Shown here piece by piece: positions 25,831 through 39,800 of a DNA stretch of 64,000 nt. Position numbers and translations under genes: made by a program. The stretch lies in assembly GCA_028622995.1 (NCBI GenBank), contig JAJQJQ010000049.1, positions 1,240,001-1,304,000 of the forward strand, in the 5' to 3' direction. Under the pieces are notes generated by a model that ran no database searches, was not told where the DNA came from, and saw only the letters and a program-made list of their open reading frames with translations. Position 1 is the first letter of the stretch, and every line of letters starts with the position of its first letter. Origin of the DNA: Panagrolaimus kolymaensis (lineage: Eukaryota > Nematoda > Chromadorea > Rhabditida > Panagrolaimidae).

Positions 25831-28800
25831 TTATGTTCGACCTCGAAGTTAAAAGCCAGGTTTTTTTCTAAAACTAAATTCAAAAATGGAGGGTTTGGAA
25901 TTTTATGAAGCATTTTATGCAAGAATAGTTACCGAATTTTATTTTTTTTAAATTATTAAATAAAAATTATGTTCGACCTCGAAGCTAAAAGCCAGTTTTT
26001 TTCTAAAACTAAATTCAAAAATGGAGGGATTGGAATTTTATGAAGCATTTTATGCAAGAATAGTTACCGAATTTTATATTTTTTTAAATATTAAATAAAA
26101 ATTATGTTCGACCTCGAAGCTAAAAGCCAGTTTTTTTCTAAAACTAAATTCAAAAATGGAGGGTTTTGAATTTTATGAAGCAATAATTGCCACAATTTTG
26201 ACCGAATTTTATTTTTTTTCAAATATTAAATAAAAATTATGTTCGACCTCGAAGTTAAAAGCCAGGTTTTTTTCTAAAACTAAATTCAAAAATGGAGGGT
26301 TTGGAATTTTATGAAGCATTTTATGCAAGAATAGTTACCGAATTTTATTTTTTTTTAAATATTAAATAAAAATTATGTTCGACCTCGAAGCTAAAAGCCA
26401 GGTTTTTTTCTAAAACTAAATTCAAAAATGGAGGGATTGGAATTTTATGAAGCATTTTATGCAAGAATAGTTACCGAATTTTATATTTTTTTAAATATTA
26501 AATAAAAATTATGTTCGACCTCGAAGCTAAAAGCCAGTTTTTTTCTAAAACTAAATTCAAAAATGGAGGGTTTGGAATTTTATGAAGCATTTTATGCAAG
26601 AATAGTTACCGAATTTTATATTTTTTCAAATATTAAATAAAAATTATGTTCGACCTCGAAGCTAAAAGTCAGGTTTTTTTCTAAAACTAAATTCAAAAAT
26701 GGAGGGTTTTGAATTTTATGAAGCATTTTATGCAAGAATAGTTACCGAATTTTATTTTTTTTAAATTATTAAATAAAAATTATGTTCGACCTCGAAGCTA
26801 AAAGTCAGGTTTTTTTCTAAAACTAAATTCAAAAATGGAGGGTTTGGAATTTTATGAAGCATTTTATGCAAGAATAGTTACCGAATTTTATATTTTTTCA
26901 AATATTAAATAAAAATTATGTTCGACCTCGAAGCTAAAAGTCAGGTTTTTTTCTAAAACTAAATTCAAAAATGGAGGGTTTTGAATTTTATGAAGCATTT
27001 TATGCAAGAATAGTTACCGAATTTTATTTTTTTTCAAATATTAAATAAAAATTATGTTCGACCTCGAAGCTAAAAGACAGGTTTTTTTCTAAAACTAAAT
27101 TCAAAAATGGAGGGTTTTGAATTTTATGAAGCATTTTATGCAAGAATAGTTACCGAATTTTATTTTTTCAAATATTAAATAAAAATTATGTTCGACCTCG
27201 AAGCTAAAAGTCAGGTTTTTTTCTAAAACTAAATTCAAAAATGGAGGGTTTTGAATTTTATGAAGCATTTTATGCAAGAATAGTTACCGAATTTTATTTT
27301 TTTTCAAATATTAAATAAAAATTATGTTCGACCTCGAAGCTAAAAGTCAGGTTTTTTTCTAAAACTAAATTCAAAAATGGAGGGTTTGGAATTTTATGAA
27401 GCATTTTATGCAAGAATAGTTACCGAATTTTATATTTTTTCAAATATTAAATAAAAATTATGTTCGACCTCGAAGCTAAAAGTCAGGTTTTTTTCTAAAA
27501 CTAAATTCAAAAATGGAGGGTTTTGAATTTTATGAAGCAATAATTGCCACAATTTTGACCGAATTTTATTTTTTTTCAAATATTAAATAAAAATTATGTT
27601 CGACCTCGAAGTTAAAAGCCAGGTTTTTTTCTAAAACTAAATTCAAAAATGGAGGGTTTGGAATTTTATGAAGCATTTTATGCAAGAATAGTTACCGAAT
27701 TTTATTTTTTTTAAATTATTAAATAAAAATTATGTTCGACCTCGAAGCTAAAAGCCAGTTTTTTTCTAAAACTAAATTCAAAAATGGAGGGATTGGAATT
27801 TTATGAAGCATTTTATGCAAGAATAGTTACCGAATTTTATATTTTTTTAAATATTAAATAAAAATTATGTTCGACCTCGAAGCTAAAAGCCAGTTTTTTT
27901 CTAAAACTAAATTCAAAAATGGAGGGTTTTGAATTTTATGAAGCAATAATTGCCACAATTTTGACCGAATTTTATTTTTTTTCAAATATTAAATAAAAAT
28001 TATGTTCGACCTCGAAGTTAAAAGCCAGGTTTTTTTCTAAAACTAAATTCAAAAATGGAGGGTTTGGAATTTTATGAAGCATTTTATGCAAGAATAGTTA
28101 CCGAATTTTATTTTTTTTTAAATATTAAATAAAAATTATGTTCGACCTCGAAGCTAAAAGCCAGGTTTTTTTCTAAAACTAAATTCAAAAATGGAGGGAT
28201 TGGAATTTTATGAAGCATTTTATGCAAGAATAGTTACCGAATTTTATATTTTTTTAAATATTAAATAAAAATTATGTTCGACCTCGAAGCTAAAAGCCAG
28301 TTTTTTTCTAAAACTAAATTCAAAAATGGAGGGATTGGAATTTTATGAAGCATTTTATGCAAGAATAGTTACCGAATTTTATTTTTTTTAAATTATTAAA
28401 TAAAAATTATGTTCGACCTCGAAGCTAAAAGCCAGTTTTTTTCTAAAACTAAATTCAAAAATGGAGGGATTGGAATTTTATGAAGCATTTTATGCAAGAA
28501 TAGTTACCGAATTTTATATTTTTTTAAATATTAAATAAAAATTATGTTCGACCTCGAAGCTAAAAGCCAGGTTTTTTTCTAAAACTAAATTCAAAAATGG
28601 AGGGTTTTGAATTTTATGAAGCATTTTATGCAAGAATAGTTACCGAATTTTATTTTTTTTCAAATATTAAATAAAAATTATGTTCGACCTCGAAGCTAAA
28701 AGTCAGGTTTTTTTCTAAAACTAAATTCAAAAATGGAGGGTTTTGAATTTTATGAAGCATTTTATGCAAGAATAGTTACCGAATTTTATTTTTTTTCAAA

Positions 28801-31800
28801 TATTAAATAAAAATTATGTTCGACCTCGAAGCTAAAAGCCAGTTTTTTTCTAAAACTAAATTCAAAAATGGAGGGTTTTGAATTTTATGAAGCATTTTAT
28901 GCAAGAATAGTTACCGAATTTTATTTTTTTTCAAATATTAAATAAAAATTATGTTCGACCTCGAAGCTAAAAGTCAGGTTTTTTTCTAAAACTAAATTCA
29001 AAAATGGAGGGATTGGAATTTTATGAAGCATTTTATGCAAGAATAGTTACCGAATTTTATATTTTTTTAAATATTAAATAAAAATTATGTTCGACCTCGA
29101 AGCTAAAAGCCAGGTTTTTTTCTAAAACTAAATTCAAAAATGGAGGGTTATGAATTTTATGAAGCATTTTATGCAAGAATAGTTACCGAATTTTATTTTT
29201 TTTCAAATATTAAATAAAAATTATGTTCGACCTCGAAGCTAAAAGTCAGGTTTTTTTCTAAAACTAAATTCAAAAATGGAGGGTTTTGAATTTTATGAAG
29301 CAATAATTGCCACAATTTTGACCGAATTTTATTTTTTTTCAAATATTAAATAAAAATTATGTTCGACCTCGAAGTTAAAAGCCAGGTTTTTTTCTAAAAC
29401 TAAATTCAAAAATGGAGGGTTTGGAATTTTATGAAGCATTTTATGCAAGAATAGTTACCGAATTTTATTTTTTTTAAATTATTAAATAAAAATTATGTTC
29501 GACCTCGAAGCTAAAAGCCAGTTTTTTTCTAAAACTAAATTCAAAAATGGAGGGATTGGAATTTTATGAAGCATTTTATGCAAGAATAGTTACCGAATTT
29601 TATATTTTTTTAAATATTAAATAAAAATTATGTTCGACCTCGAAGCTAAAAGCCAGTTTTTTTCTAAAACTAAATTCAAAAATGGAGGGTTTTGAATTTT
29701 ATGAAGCAATAATTGCCACAATTTTGACCGAATTTTATTTTTTTTCAAATATTAAATAAAAATTATGTTCGACCTCGAAGTTAAAAGCCAGGTTTTTTTC
29801 TAAAACTAAATTCAAAAATGGAGGGTTTGGAATTTTATGAAGCATTTTATGCAAGAATAGTTACCGAATTTTATTTTTTTTTAAATATTAAATAAAAATT
29901 ATGTTCGACCTCGAAGCTAAAAGCCAGGTTTTTTTCTAAAACTAAATTCAAAAATGGAGGGATTGGAATTTTATGAAGCATTTTATGCAAGAATAGTTAC
30001 CGAATTTTATATTTTTTTAAATATTAAATAAAAATTATGTTCGACCTCGAAGCTAAAAGCCAGTTTTTTTCTAAAACTAAATTCAAAAATGGAGGGATTG
30101 GAATTTTATGAAGCATTTTATGCAAGAATAGTTACCGAATTTTATTTTTTTTAAATTATTAAATAAAAATTATGTTCGACCTCGAAGCTAAAAGCCAGTT
30201 TTTTTCTAAAACTAAATTCAAAAATGGAGGGATTGGAATTTTATGAAGCATTTTATGCAAGAATAGTTACCGAATTTTATATTTTTTTAAATATTAAATA
30301 AAAATTATGTTCGACCTCGAAGCTAAAAGCCAGGTTTTTTTCTAAAACTAAATTCAAAAATGGAGGGTTTTGAATTTTATGAAGCATTTTATGCAAGAAT
30401 AGTTACCGAATTTTATTTTTTTTCAAATATTAAATAAAAATTATGTTCGACCTCGAAGCTAAAAGTCAGGTTTTTTTCTAAAACTAAATTCAAAAATGGA
30501 GGGTTTTGAATTTTATGAAGCATTTTATGCAAGAATAGTTACCGAATTTTATATTTTTTTAAATATTAAATAAAAATTATGTTCGACCTCGAAGCTAAAA
30601 GCCAGGTTTTTTTCTAAAACTAAATTCAAAAATGGAGGGTTTTGAATTTTATGAAGCATTTTATGCAAGAATAGTTACCGAATTTTATTTTTTTTCAAAT
30701 ATTAAATAAAAATTATGTTCGACCTCGAAGCTAAAAGTCAGGTTTTTTTCTAAAACTAAATTCAAAAATGGAGGGTTTTGAATTTTATGAAGCATTTTAT
30801 GCAAGAATAGTTACCGAATTTTATTTTTTTTCAAATATTAAATAAAAATTATGTTCGACCTCGAAGCTAAAAGTCAGGTTTTTTTCTAAAACTAAATTCA
30901 AAAATGGAGGGTTTTGAATTTTATGAAGCATTTTATGCAAGAATAGTTACCGAATTTTATATTTTTTCAAATATTAAATAAAAATTATGTTCGACCTCGA
31001 AGCTAAAAGTCAGGTTTTTTTCTAAAACTAAATTCAAAAATGGAGGGTTTTGAATTTTATGAAGCATTTTATGCAAGAATAGTTACCGAATTTTATTTTT
31101 TTTCAAATATTAAATAAAAATTATGTTCGACCTCGAAGCTAAAAGTCAGGTTTTTTTCTAAAACTAAATTCAAAAATGGAGGGTTTTGAATTTTATGAAG
31201 CATTTTATGCAAGAATAGTTACCGAATTTTATTTTTTTTAAATTATTAAATAAAAATTATGTTCGACCTCGAAGCTAAAAGTCAGGTTTTTTTCTAAAAC
31301 TAAATTCAAAAATGGAGGGTTTTGAATTTTATGAAGCATTTTATGCAAGAATAGTTACCGAATTTTATTTTTTTTCAAATATTAAATAAAAATTATGTTC
31401 GACCTCGAAGCTAAAAGTCAGGTTTTTTTCTAAAACTAAATTCAAAAATGGAGGGTTTGGAATTTTATGAAGCATTTTATGCAAGAATAGTTACCGAATT
31501 TTATTTTTTTTAAATTATTAAATAAAAATTATGTTCGACCTCGAAGCTAAAAGCCAGTTTTTTTCTAAAACTAAATTCAAAAATGGAGGGATTGGAATTT
31601 TATGAAGCATTTTATGCAAGAATAGTTATCGAATTTTATATTTTTTCAAATATTAAATAAAAATTATGTTCGACCTCGAAGCTAAAAGTCAGGTTTTTTT
31701 CTAAAACTAAATTCAAAAATGGAGGGTTTGGAATTTTATGAAGCATTTTATGCAAGAATAGTTACCGAATTTTATATTTTTTCAAATATTAAATAAAAAT

Positions 31801-34800
31801 TATGTTCGACCTCGAAGCTAAAAGTCAGGTTTTTTTCTAAAACTAAATTCAAAAATGGAGGGTTTTGAATTTTATGAAGCATTTTATGCAAGAATAGTTA
31901 CCGAATTTTATTTTTTTTCAAATATTAAATAAAAATTATGTTCGACCTCGAAGCTAAAAGTCAGGTTTTTTTCTAAAACTAAATTCAAAAATGGAGGGTT
32001 TTGAATTTTATGAAGCATTTTATGCAAGAATAGTTACCGAATTTTATATTTTTTTAAATATTAAATAAAAATTATGTTCGACCTCGAAGCTAAAAGCCAG
32101 GTTTTTTTCTAAAACTAAATTCAAAAATGGAGGGTTTTGAATTTTATGAAGCATTTTATGCAAGAATAGTTACCGAATTTTATTTTTTTTCAAATATTAA
32201 ATAAAAATTATGTTCGACCTCGAAGCTAAAAGTCAGGTTTTTTTCTAAAACTAAATTCAAAAATGGAGGGTTTTGAATTTTATGAAGCATTTTATGCAAG
32301 AATAGTTACCGAATTTTATTTTTTTTCAAATATTAAATAAAAATTATGTTCGACCTCGAAGCTAAAAGTCAGGTTTTTTTCTAAAACTAAATTCAAAAAT
32401 GGAGGGTTTTGAATTTTATGAAGCATTTTATGCAAGAATAGTTACCGAATTTTATATTTTTTCAAATATTAAATAAAAATTATGTTCGACCTCGAAGCTA
32501 AAAGTCAGGTTTTTTTCTAAAACTAAATTCAAAAATGGAGGGTTTTGAATTTTATGAAGCATTTTATGCAAGAATAGTTACCGAATTTTATTTTTTTTCA
32601 AATATTAAATAAAAATTATGTTCGACCTCGAAGCTAAAAGTCAGGTTTTTTTCTAAAACTAAATTCAAAAATGGAGGGTTTTGAATTTTATGAAGCATTT
32701 TATGCAAGAATAGTTACCGAATTTTATTTTTTTTAAATTATTAAATAAAAATTATGTTCGACCTCGAAGCTAAAAGTCAGGTTTTTTTCTAAAACTAAAT
32801 TCAAAAATGGAGGGTTTTGAATTTTATGAAGCATTTTATGCAAGAATAGTTACCGAATTTTATTTTTTTTCAAATATTAAATAAAAATTATGTTCGACCT
32901 CGAAGCTAAAAGTCAGGTTTTTTTCTAAAACTAAATTCAAAAATGGAGGGTTTGGAATTTTATGAAGCATTTTATGCAAGAATAGTTACCGAATTTTATT
33001 TTTTTTAAATTATTAAATAAAAATTATGTTCGACCTCGAAGCTAAAAGCCAGTTTTTTTCTAAAACTAAATTCAAAAATGGAGGGATTGGAATTTTATGA
33101 AGCATTTTATGCAAGAATAGTTATCGAATTTTATATTTTTTCAAATATTAAATAAAAATTATGTTCGACCTCGAAGCTAAAAGTCAGGTTTTTTTCTAAA
33201 ACTAAATTCAAAAATGGAGGGTTTGGAATTTTATGAAGCATTTTATGCAAGAATAGTTACCGAATTTTATATTTTTTCAAATATTAAATAAAAATTATGT
33301 TCGACCTCGAAGCTAAAAGTCAGGTTTTTTTCTAAAACTAAATTCAAAAATGGAGGGTTTTGAATTTTATGAAGCATTTTATGCAAGAATAGTTACCGAA
33401 TTTTATTTTTTTTCAAATATTAAATAAAAATTATGTTCGACCTCGAAGCTAAAAGTCAGGTTTTTTTCTAAAACTAAATTCAAAAATGGAGGGTTTGGAA
33501 TTTTATGAAGCATTTTATGCAAGAATAGTTACCGAATTTTATATTTTTTCAAATATTAAATAAAAATTATGTTCGACCTCGAAGCTAAAAGTCAGGTTTT
33601 TTTCTAAAACTAAATTCAAAAATGGAGGGTTTTGAATTTTATGAAGCATTTTATGCAAGAATAGTTACCGAATTTTATTTTTTTTAAATTATTAAATAAA
33701 AATTATGTTCGACCTCGAAGCTAAAAGCCAGTTTTATTCTAAAACTAAATTCAAAAATGGAGGGATTGGAATTTTATGAAGCATTTTATGCAAGAATAGT
33801 TACCGAATTTTATATTTTTTTAAATATTAAATAAAAATTATGTTCGACCTCGAAGCTAAAAGCCAGTTTTTTTCTAAAACTAAATTCAAAAATGGAGGGT
33901 TTTGAATTTTATGAAGCAATAATTGCCACAATTTTGACCGAATTTTATTTTTTTTCAAATATTAAATAAAAATTATGTTCGACCTCGAAGTTAAAAGCCA
34001 GGTTTTTTTCTAAAACTAAATTCAAAAATGGAGGGTTTGGAATTTTATGAAGCATTTTATGCAAGAATAGTTACCGAATTTTATTTTTTTTTAAATATTA
34101 AATAAAAATTATGTTCGACCTCGAAGCTAAAAGCCAGGTTTTTTTCTAAAACTAAATTCAAAAATGGAGGGATTGGAATTTTATGAAGCATTTTATGCAA
34201 GAATAGTTACCGAATTTTATATTTTTTTAAATATTAAATAAAAATTATGTTCGACCTCGAAGCTAAAAGCCAGTTTTTTTCTAAAACTAAATTCAAAAAT
34301 GGAGGGATTGGAATTTTATGAAGCATTTTATGCAAGAATAGTTACCGAATTTTATATTTTTTTAAATTATTAAATAAAAATTATGTTCGACCTCGAAGCT
34401 AAAAGCCAGTTTTTTTCTAAAACTAAATTCAAAAATGGAGGGATTGGAATTTTATGAAGCATTTTATGCAAGAATAGTTACCGAATTTTATATTTTTTTA
34501 AATATTAAATAAAAATTATGTTCGACCTCGAAGCTAAAAGCCAGTTTTTTTCTAAAACTAAATTCAAAAATGGAGGGATTGGAATTTTATGAAGCATTTT
34601 ATGCAAGAATAGTTACCGAATTTTATTTTTTTTAAATTATTAAATAAAAATTATGTTCGACCTCGAAGCTAAAAGCCAGTTTTTTTCTAAAACTAAATTC
34701 AAAAATGGAGGGATTGGAATTTTATGAAGCATTTTATGCAAGAATAGTTACCGAATTTTATATTTTTTTAAATATTAAATAAAAATTATGTTCGACCTCG

Positions 34801-36880
34801 AAGCTAAAAGCCAGTTTTTTTCTAAAACTAAATTCAAAAATGGAGGGATTGGAATTTTATGAAGCATTTTATGCAAGAATAGTTACCGAATTTTATATTT
34901 TTTTAAATATTAAATAAAAATTATGTTCGACCTCGAAGCTAAAAGCCAGTTTTTTTCTAAAACTAAATTCAAAAATGGAGGGATTGGAATTTTATGAAGC
35001 ATTTTATGCAAGAATAGTTACCGAATTTTATTTTTTTTAATTATTAAATAAAAATTATGTTCGACCCCGAAGCTAAAAGCCAGGTTTTTTTCTAAAACTA
35101 AATTCAAAAATGGAGGGTTTTGAATTTTATGAAGCATTTTATGCAAGAATAGTTACCGAATTTTATTTTTTTTCAAATATTAAATAAAAATTATGTTCGA
35201 CCTCGAAGCTAAAAGTCAGGTTTTTTTCTAAAACTAAATTCAAAAATGGAGGGTTTTGAATTTTATGAAGCATTTTATGCAAGAATAGTTACCGAATTTT
35301 ATTTTTTTTCAAATATTAAATAAAAATTATGTTCGACCTCGAAGCTAAAAGTCAGGTTTTTTTCTAAAACTAAATTCAAAAATGGAGGGTTTTGAATTTT
35401 ATGAAGCATTTTATGCAAGAATAGTTACCGAATTTTATTTTTTTTCAAATATTAAATAAAAATTATGTTCGACCTCGAAGCTAAAAGTCAGGTTTTTTTC
35501 TAAAACTAAATTCAAAAATGGAGGGTTTTGAATTTTATGAAGCATTTTATGCAAGAATAGTTACCGAATTTTATTTTTTTTCAAATATTAAATAAAAATT
35601 ATGTTCGACCTCGAAGCTAAAAGTCAGGTTTTTTTCTAAAACTAAATTCAAAAATGGAGGGTTTGGAATTTTATGAAGCATTTTATGCAAGAATAGTTAC
35701 CGAATTTTATATTTTTTCAAATATTAAATAAAAATTATGTTCGACCTCGAAGCTAAAAGTCAGGTTTTTTTCTAAAACTAAATTCAAAAATGGAGGGTTT
35801 TGAATTTTATGAAGCATTTTATGCAAGAATAGTTACCGAATTTTATTTTTTTTCAAATATTAAATAAAAATTATGTTCGACCTCGAAGCTAAAAGTCAGG
35901 TTTTTTTCTAAAACTAAATTCAAAAATGGAGGGTTTTGAATTTTATGAAGCATTTTATGCAAGAATAGTTACCGAATTTTATTTTTTTTCAAATATTAAA
36001 TAAAAATTATGTTCGACCTCGAAGTTAAAAGCCAGGTTTTTTTCTAAAACTAAATTCAAAAATGGAGGGTTTGGAATTTTATGAAGCATTTTATGCAAGA
36101 ATAGTTACCGAATTTTATTTTTTTTCAAATATTAAATAAAAATTATGTTCGACCTCGAAGCTAAAAGTCAGGTTTTTTTCTAAAACTAAATTCAAAAATG
36201 GAGGGTTTGGAATTTTATGAAGCATTTTATGCAAGAATAGTTACCGAATTTTATATTTTTTCAAATATTAAATAAAAATTATGTTCGACCTCGAAGCTAA
36301 AAGTCAGGTTTTTTTCTAAAACTAAATTCAAAAATGGAGGGTTTGGAATTTTATGAAGCATTTTATGCAAGAATAGTTACCGAATTTTATATTTTTTCAA
36401 ATATTAAATAAAAATTATGTTCGACCTCGAAGCTAAAAGTCAGGTTTTTTTTCTAAAACTAAATTCAAAAATGGAGGGTTTTGAATTTTATGAAGCATTT
36501 TATGCAAGAATAGTTACCGAATTTTATATTTTTTCAAATATTAAATAAAAATTATGTTCGACCTCGAAGCTAAAAGTCAGGTTTTTTTCTAAAACTAAAT
36601 TCAAAAATGGAGGGTTTTGAATTTTATGAAGCATTTTATGCAAGAATAGTTACCGAATTTTATTTTTTTTCAAATATTAAATAAAAATTATGTTCGACCT
36701 CGAAGTTAAAAGCCAGGTTTTTTTCTAAAACTAAATTCAAAAATGGAGGGTTTGGAATTTTATGAAGCATTTTATTCAAGAATAGTTACCGAATTTTATT
36801 TTTTTTCAAATATTAAATAAAAATTATGTTCGACCTCGAAGTTAAAAGCCAGGTTTTTTTCTAAAACTAAATTCAAAAAT
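25831..36880 (+). repeat. Satellite sub-domain 4: mosaic with 1,763-bp and 1,495-bp repeat blocks
   Basis: Units from sub-domains 1, 2 and 3 are mixed in repeated blocks. Recombinant units with TTTTGAATTTTATGAAG joined to CAATAATTGCC lie at 25771, 27534 and 29297, and at 26177, 27940 and 29703: both series are spaced 1,763 bp (13 monomers). A rare GTTATCGAATT variant occurs at about 31626 and 33121, spaced 1,495 bp (11 monomers). A second rare variant, GACCCCGAAG, first appears near 35061. Confidence 0.8.
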
Positions 36881-39800
36881 GGAGGGATTGGAATTTTATG
36901 AAGCATTTTATGCAAGAATAGTTACCGAATTTTATTTTTTTTTAATTATTAAATAAAAATTTTGTTCGACCTCGAAGCTAAAAGCCAGGTTTTTTTCTAA
37001 AACTAAATTCAAAAATGGAGGGATTGGAATTTTATGAAGCATTTTATGCAAGAATAGTTACCGAATTTTATTTTTTTTTAATTATTAAATAAAAATTATG
37101 TTCGACCTCGAAGCTAAAAGCCAGGTTTTTTTCTAAAACTAAATTCAAAAATGGAGGGTTTGGAATTTTATGAAGCATTTTATGCAAGAATAGTTACCGA
37201 ATTTTATTTTTTTTTAATTATTAAATAAAAATTATGTTCGACCTCGAAGTTAAAAGCCAGGTTTTTTTCTAAAACTAAATTCAAAAATGGAGGGTTTGGA
37301 ATTTTATGAAGCATTTTATGCAAGAATAGTTACCGAATTTTATTTTTTTTTAAATATTAAATAAAAATTATGTTCGACCTCGAAGCTAAAAGCCAGGTTT
37401 TTTTCTAAAACTAAATTCAAAAATGGAGGGATTGGAATTTTATGAAGCATTTTATGCAAGAATAGTTACCGAATTTTATTTTTTTTTAATTATTAAATAA
37501 AAATTTTGTTCGACCTCGAAGCTAAAAGCCAGGTTTTTTTCTAAAACTAAATTCAAAAATGGAGGGATTGGAATTTTATGAAGCATTTTATGCAAGAATA
37601 GTTACCGAATTTTATTTTTTTTTAATTATTAAATAAAAATTATGTTCGACCTCGAAGCTAAAAGCCAGGTTTTTTTCTAAAACTAAATTCAAAAATGGAG
37701 GGATTGGAATTTTATGAAGCATTTTATGCAAGAATAGTTACCGAATTTTATTTTTTTTTAATTATTAAATAAAAATTATGTTCGACCTCGAAGCTAAAAG
37801 CCAGGTTTTTTTCTAAAACTAAATTCAAAAATGGAGGGATTGGAATTTTATGAAGCATTTTATGCAAGAATAGTTACCGAATTTTATTTTTTTTTAATTA
37901 TTAAATAAAAATTATGTTCGACCTCGAAGCTAAAAGCCAGGTTTTTTTCTAAAACTAAATTCAAAAATGGAGGGTTTGGAATTTTATGAAGCATTTTATG
38001 CAAGAATAGTTACCGAATTTTATTTTTTTTTAAATATTAAATAAAAATTATGTTCGACCTCGAAGCTAAAAGCCAGGTTTTTTTCTAAAACTAAATTCAA
38101 AAATGGAGGGTTTGGAATTTTATGAAGCATTTTATGCAAGAATAGTTACCGAATTTTATATTTTTTCAAATATTAAATAAAAATTATGTTCGACCTCGAA
38201 GCTAAAAGTCAGGTTTTTTTCTAAAACTAAATTCAAAAATGGAGGGTTTTGAATTTTATGAAGCATTTTATGCAAGAATAGTTACCGAATTTTATTTTTT
38301 TTAATTATTAAATAAAAATTATGTTCGACCTCGAAGCTAAAAGCCAGGTTTTTTTCTAAAACTAAATTCAAAAATGGAGGGTTTGGAATTTTATGAAGCA
38401 TTTTATGCAAGAATAGTTACCGAATTTTATTTTTTTTTAATTATTAAATAAAAATTATGTTCGACCTCGAAGTTAAAAGCCAGGTTTTTTTCTAAAACTA
38501 AATTCAAAAATGGAGGGTTTGGAATTTTATGAAGCATTTTATGCAAGAATAGTTACCGAATTTTATTTTTTTTTAAATATTAAATAAAAATTATGTTCGA
38601 CCTCGAAGCTAAAAGCCAGGTTTTTTTCTAAAACTAAATTCAAAAATGGAGGGATTGGAATTTTATGAAGCATTTTATGCAAGAATAGTTACCGAATTTT
38701 ATTTTTTTTTAAATATTAAATAAAAATTATGTTCGACCTCGAAGCTAAAAGCCAGGTTTTTTTCTAAAACTAAATTCAAAAATGGAGGGATTGGAATTTT
38801 ATGAAGCATTTTATGCAAGAATAGTTACCGAATTTTATTTTTTTTTAATTATTAAATAAAAATTATGTTCGACCTCGAAGCTAAAAGCCAGGTTTTTTTC
38901 TAAAACTAAATTCAAAAATGGAGGGATTGGAATTTTATGAAGCATTTTATGCAAGAATAGTTACCGAATTTTATTTTTTTTTAATTATTAAATAAAAATT
39001 ATGTTCGACCTCGAAGCTAAAAGCCAGGTTTTTTTCTAAAACTAAATTCAAAAATGGAGGGATTGGAATTTTATGAAGCATTTTATGCAAGAATAGTTAC
39101 CGAATTTTATTTTTTTTTAATTATTAAATAAAAATTATGTTCGACCTCGAAGCTAAAAGCCAGGTTTTTTTCTAAAACTAAATTCAAAAATGGAGGGTTT
39201 GGAATTTTATGAAGCATTTTATGCAAGAATAGTTACCGAATTTTATTTTTTTTTAAATATTAAATAAAAATTATGTTCGACCTCGAAGCTAAAAGCCAGG
39301 TTTTTTTCTAAAACTAAATTCAAAAATGGAGGGTTTGGAATTTTATGAAGCATTTTATGCAAGAATAGTTACCGAATTTTATTTTTTTTTAATTATTAAA
39401 TAAAAATTATGTTCGACCTCGAAGCTAAAAGCCAGGTTTTTTTCTAAAACTAAATTCAAAAATGGAGGGATTGGAATTTTATGAAGCATTTTATGCAAGA
39501 ATAGTTACCGAATTTTATTTTTTTTTAAATATTAAATAAAAATTATGTTCGACCTCGAAGCTAAAAGCCAGGTTTTTTTCTAAAACTAAATTCAAAAATG
39601 GAGGGATTGGAATTTTATGAAGCATTTTATGCAAGAATAGTTACCGAATTTTATTTTTTTTTAAATATTAAATAAAAATTATGTTCGACCTCGAAGCTAA
39701 AAGCCAGGTTTTTTTCTAAAACTAAATTCAAAAATGGAGGGTTTGGAATTTTATGAAGCATTTTATGCAAGAATAGTTACCGAATTTTATTTTTTTTTAA

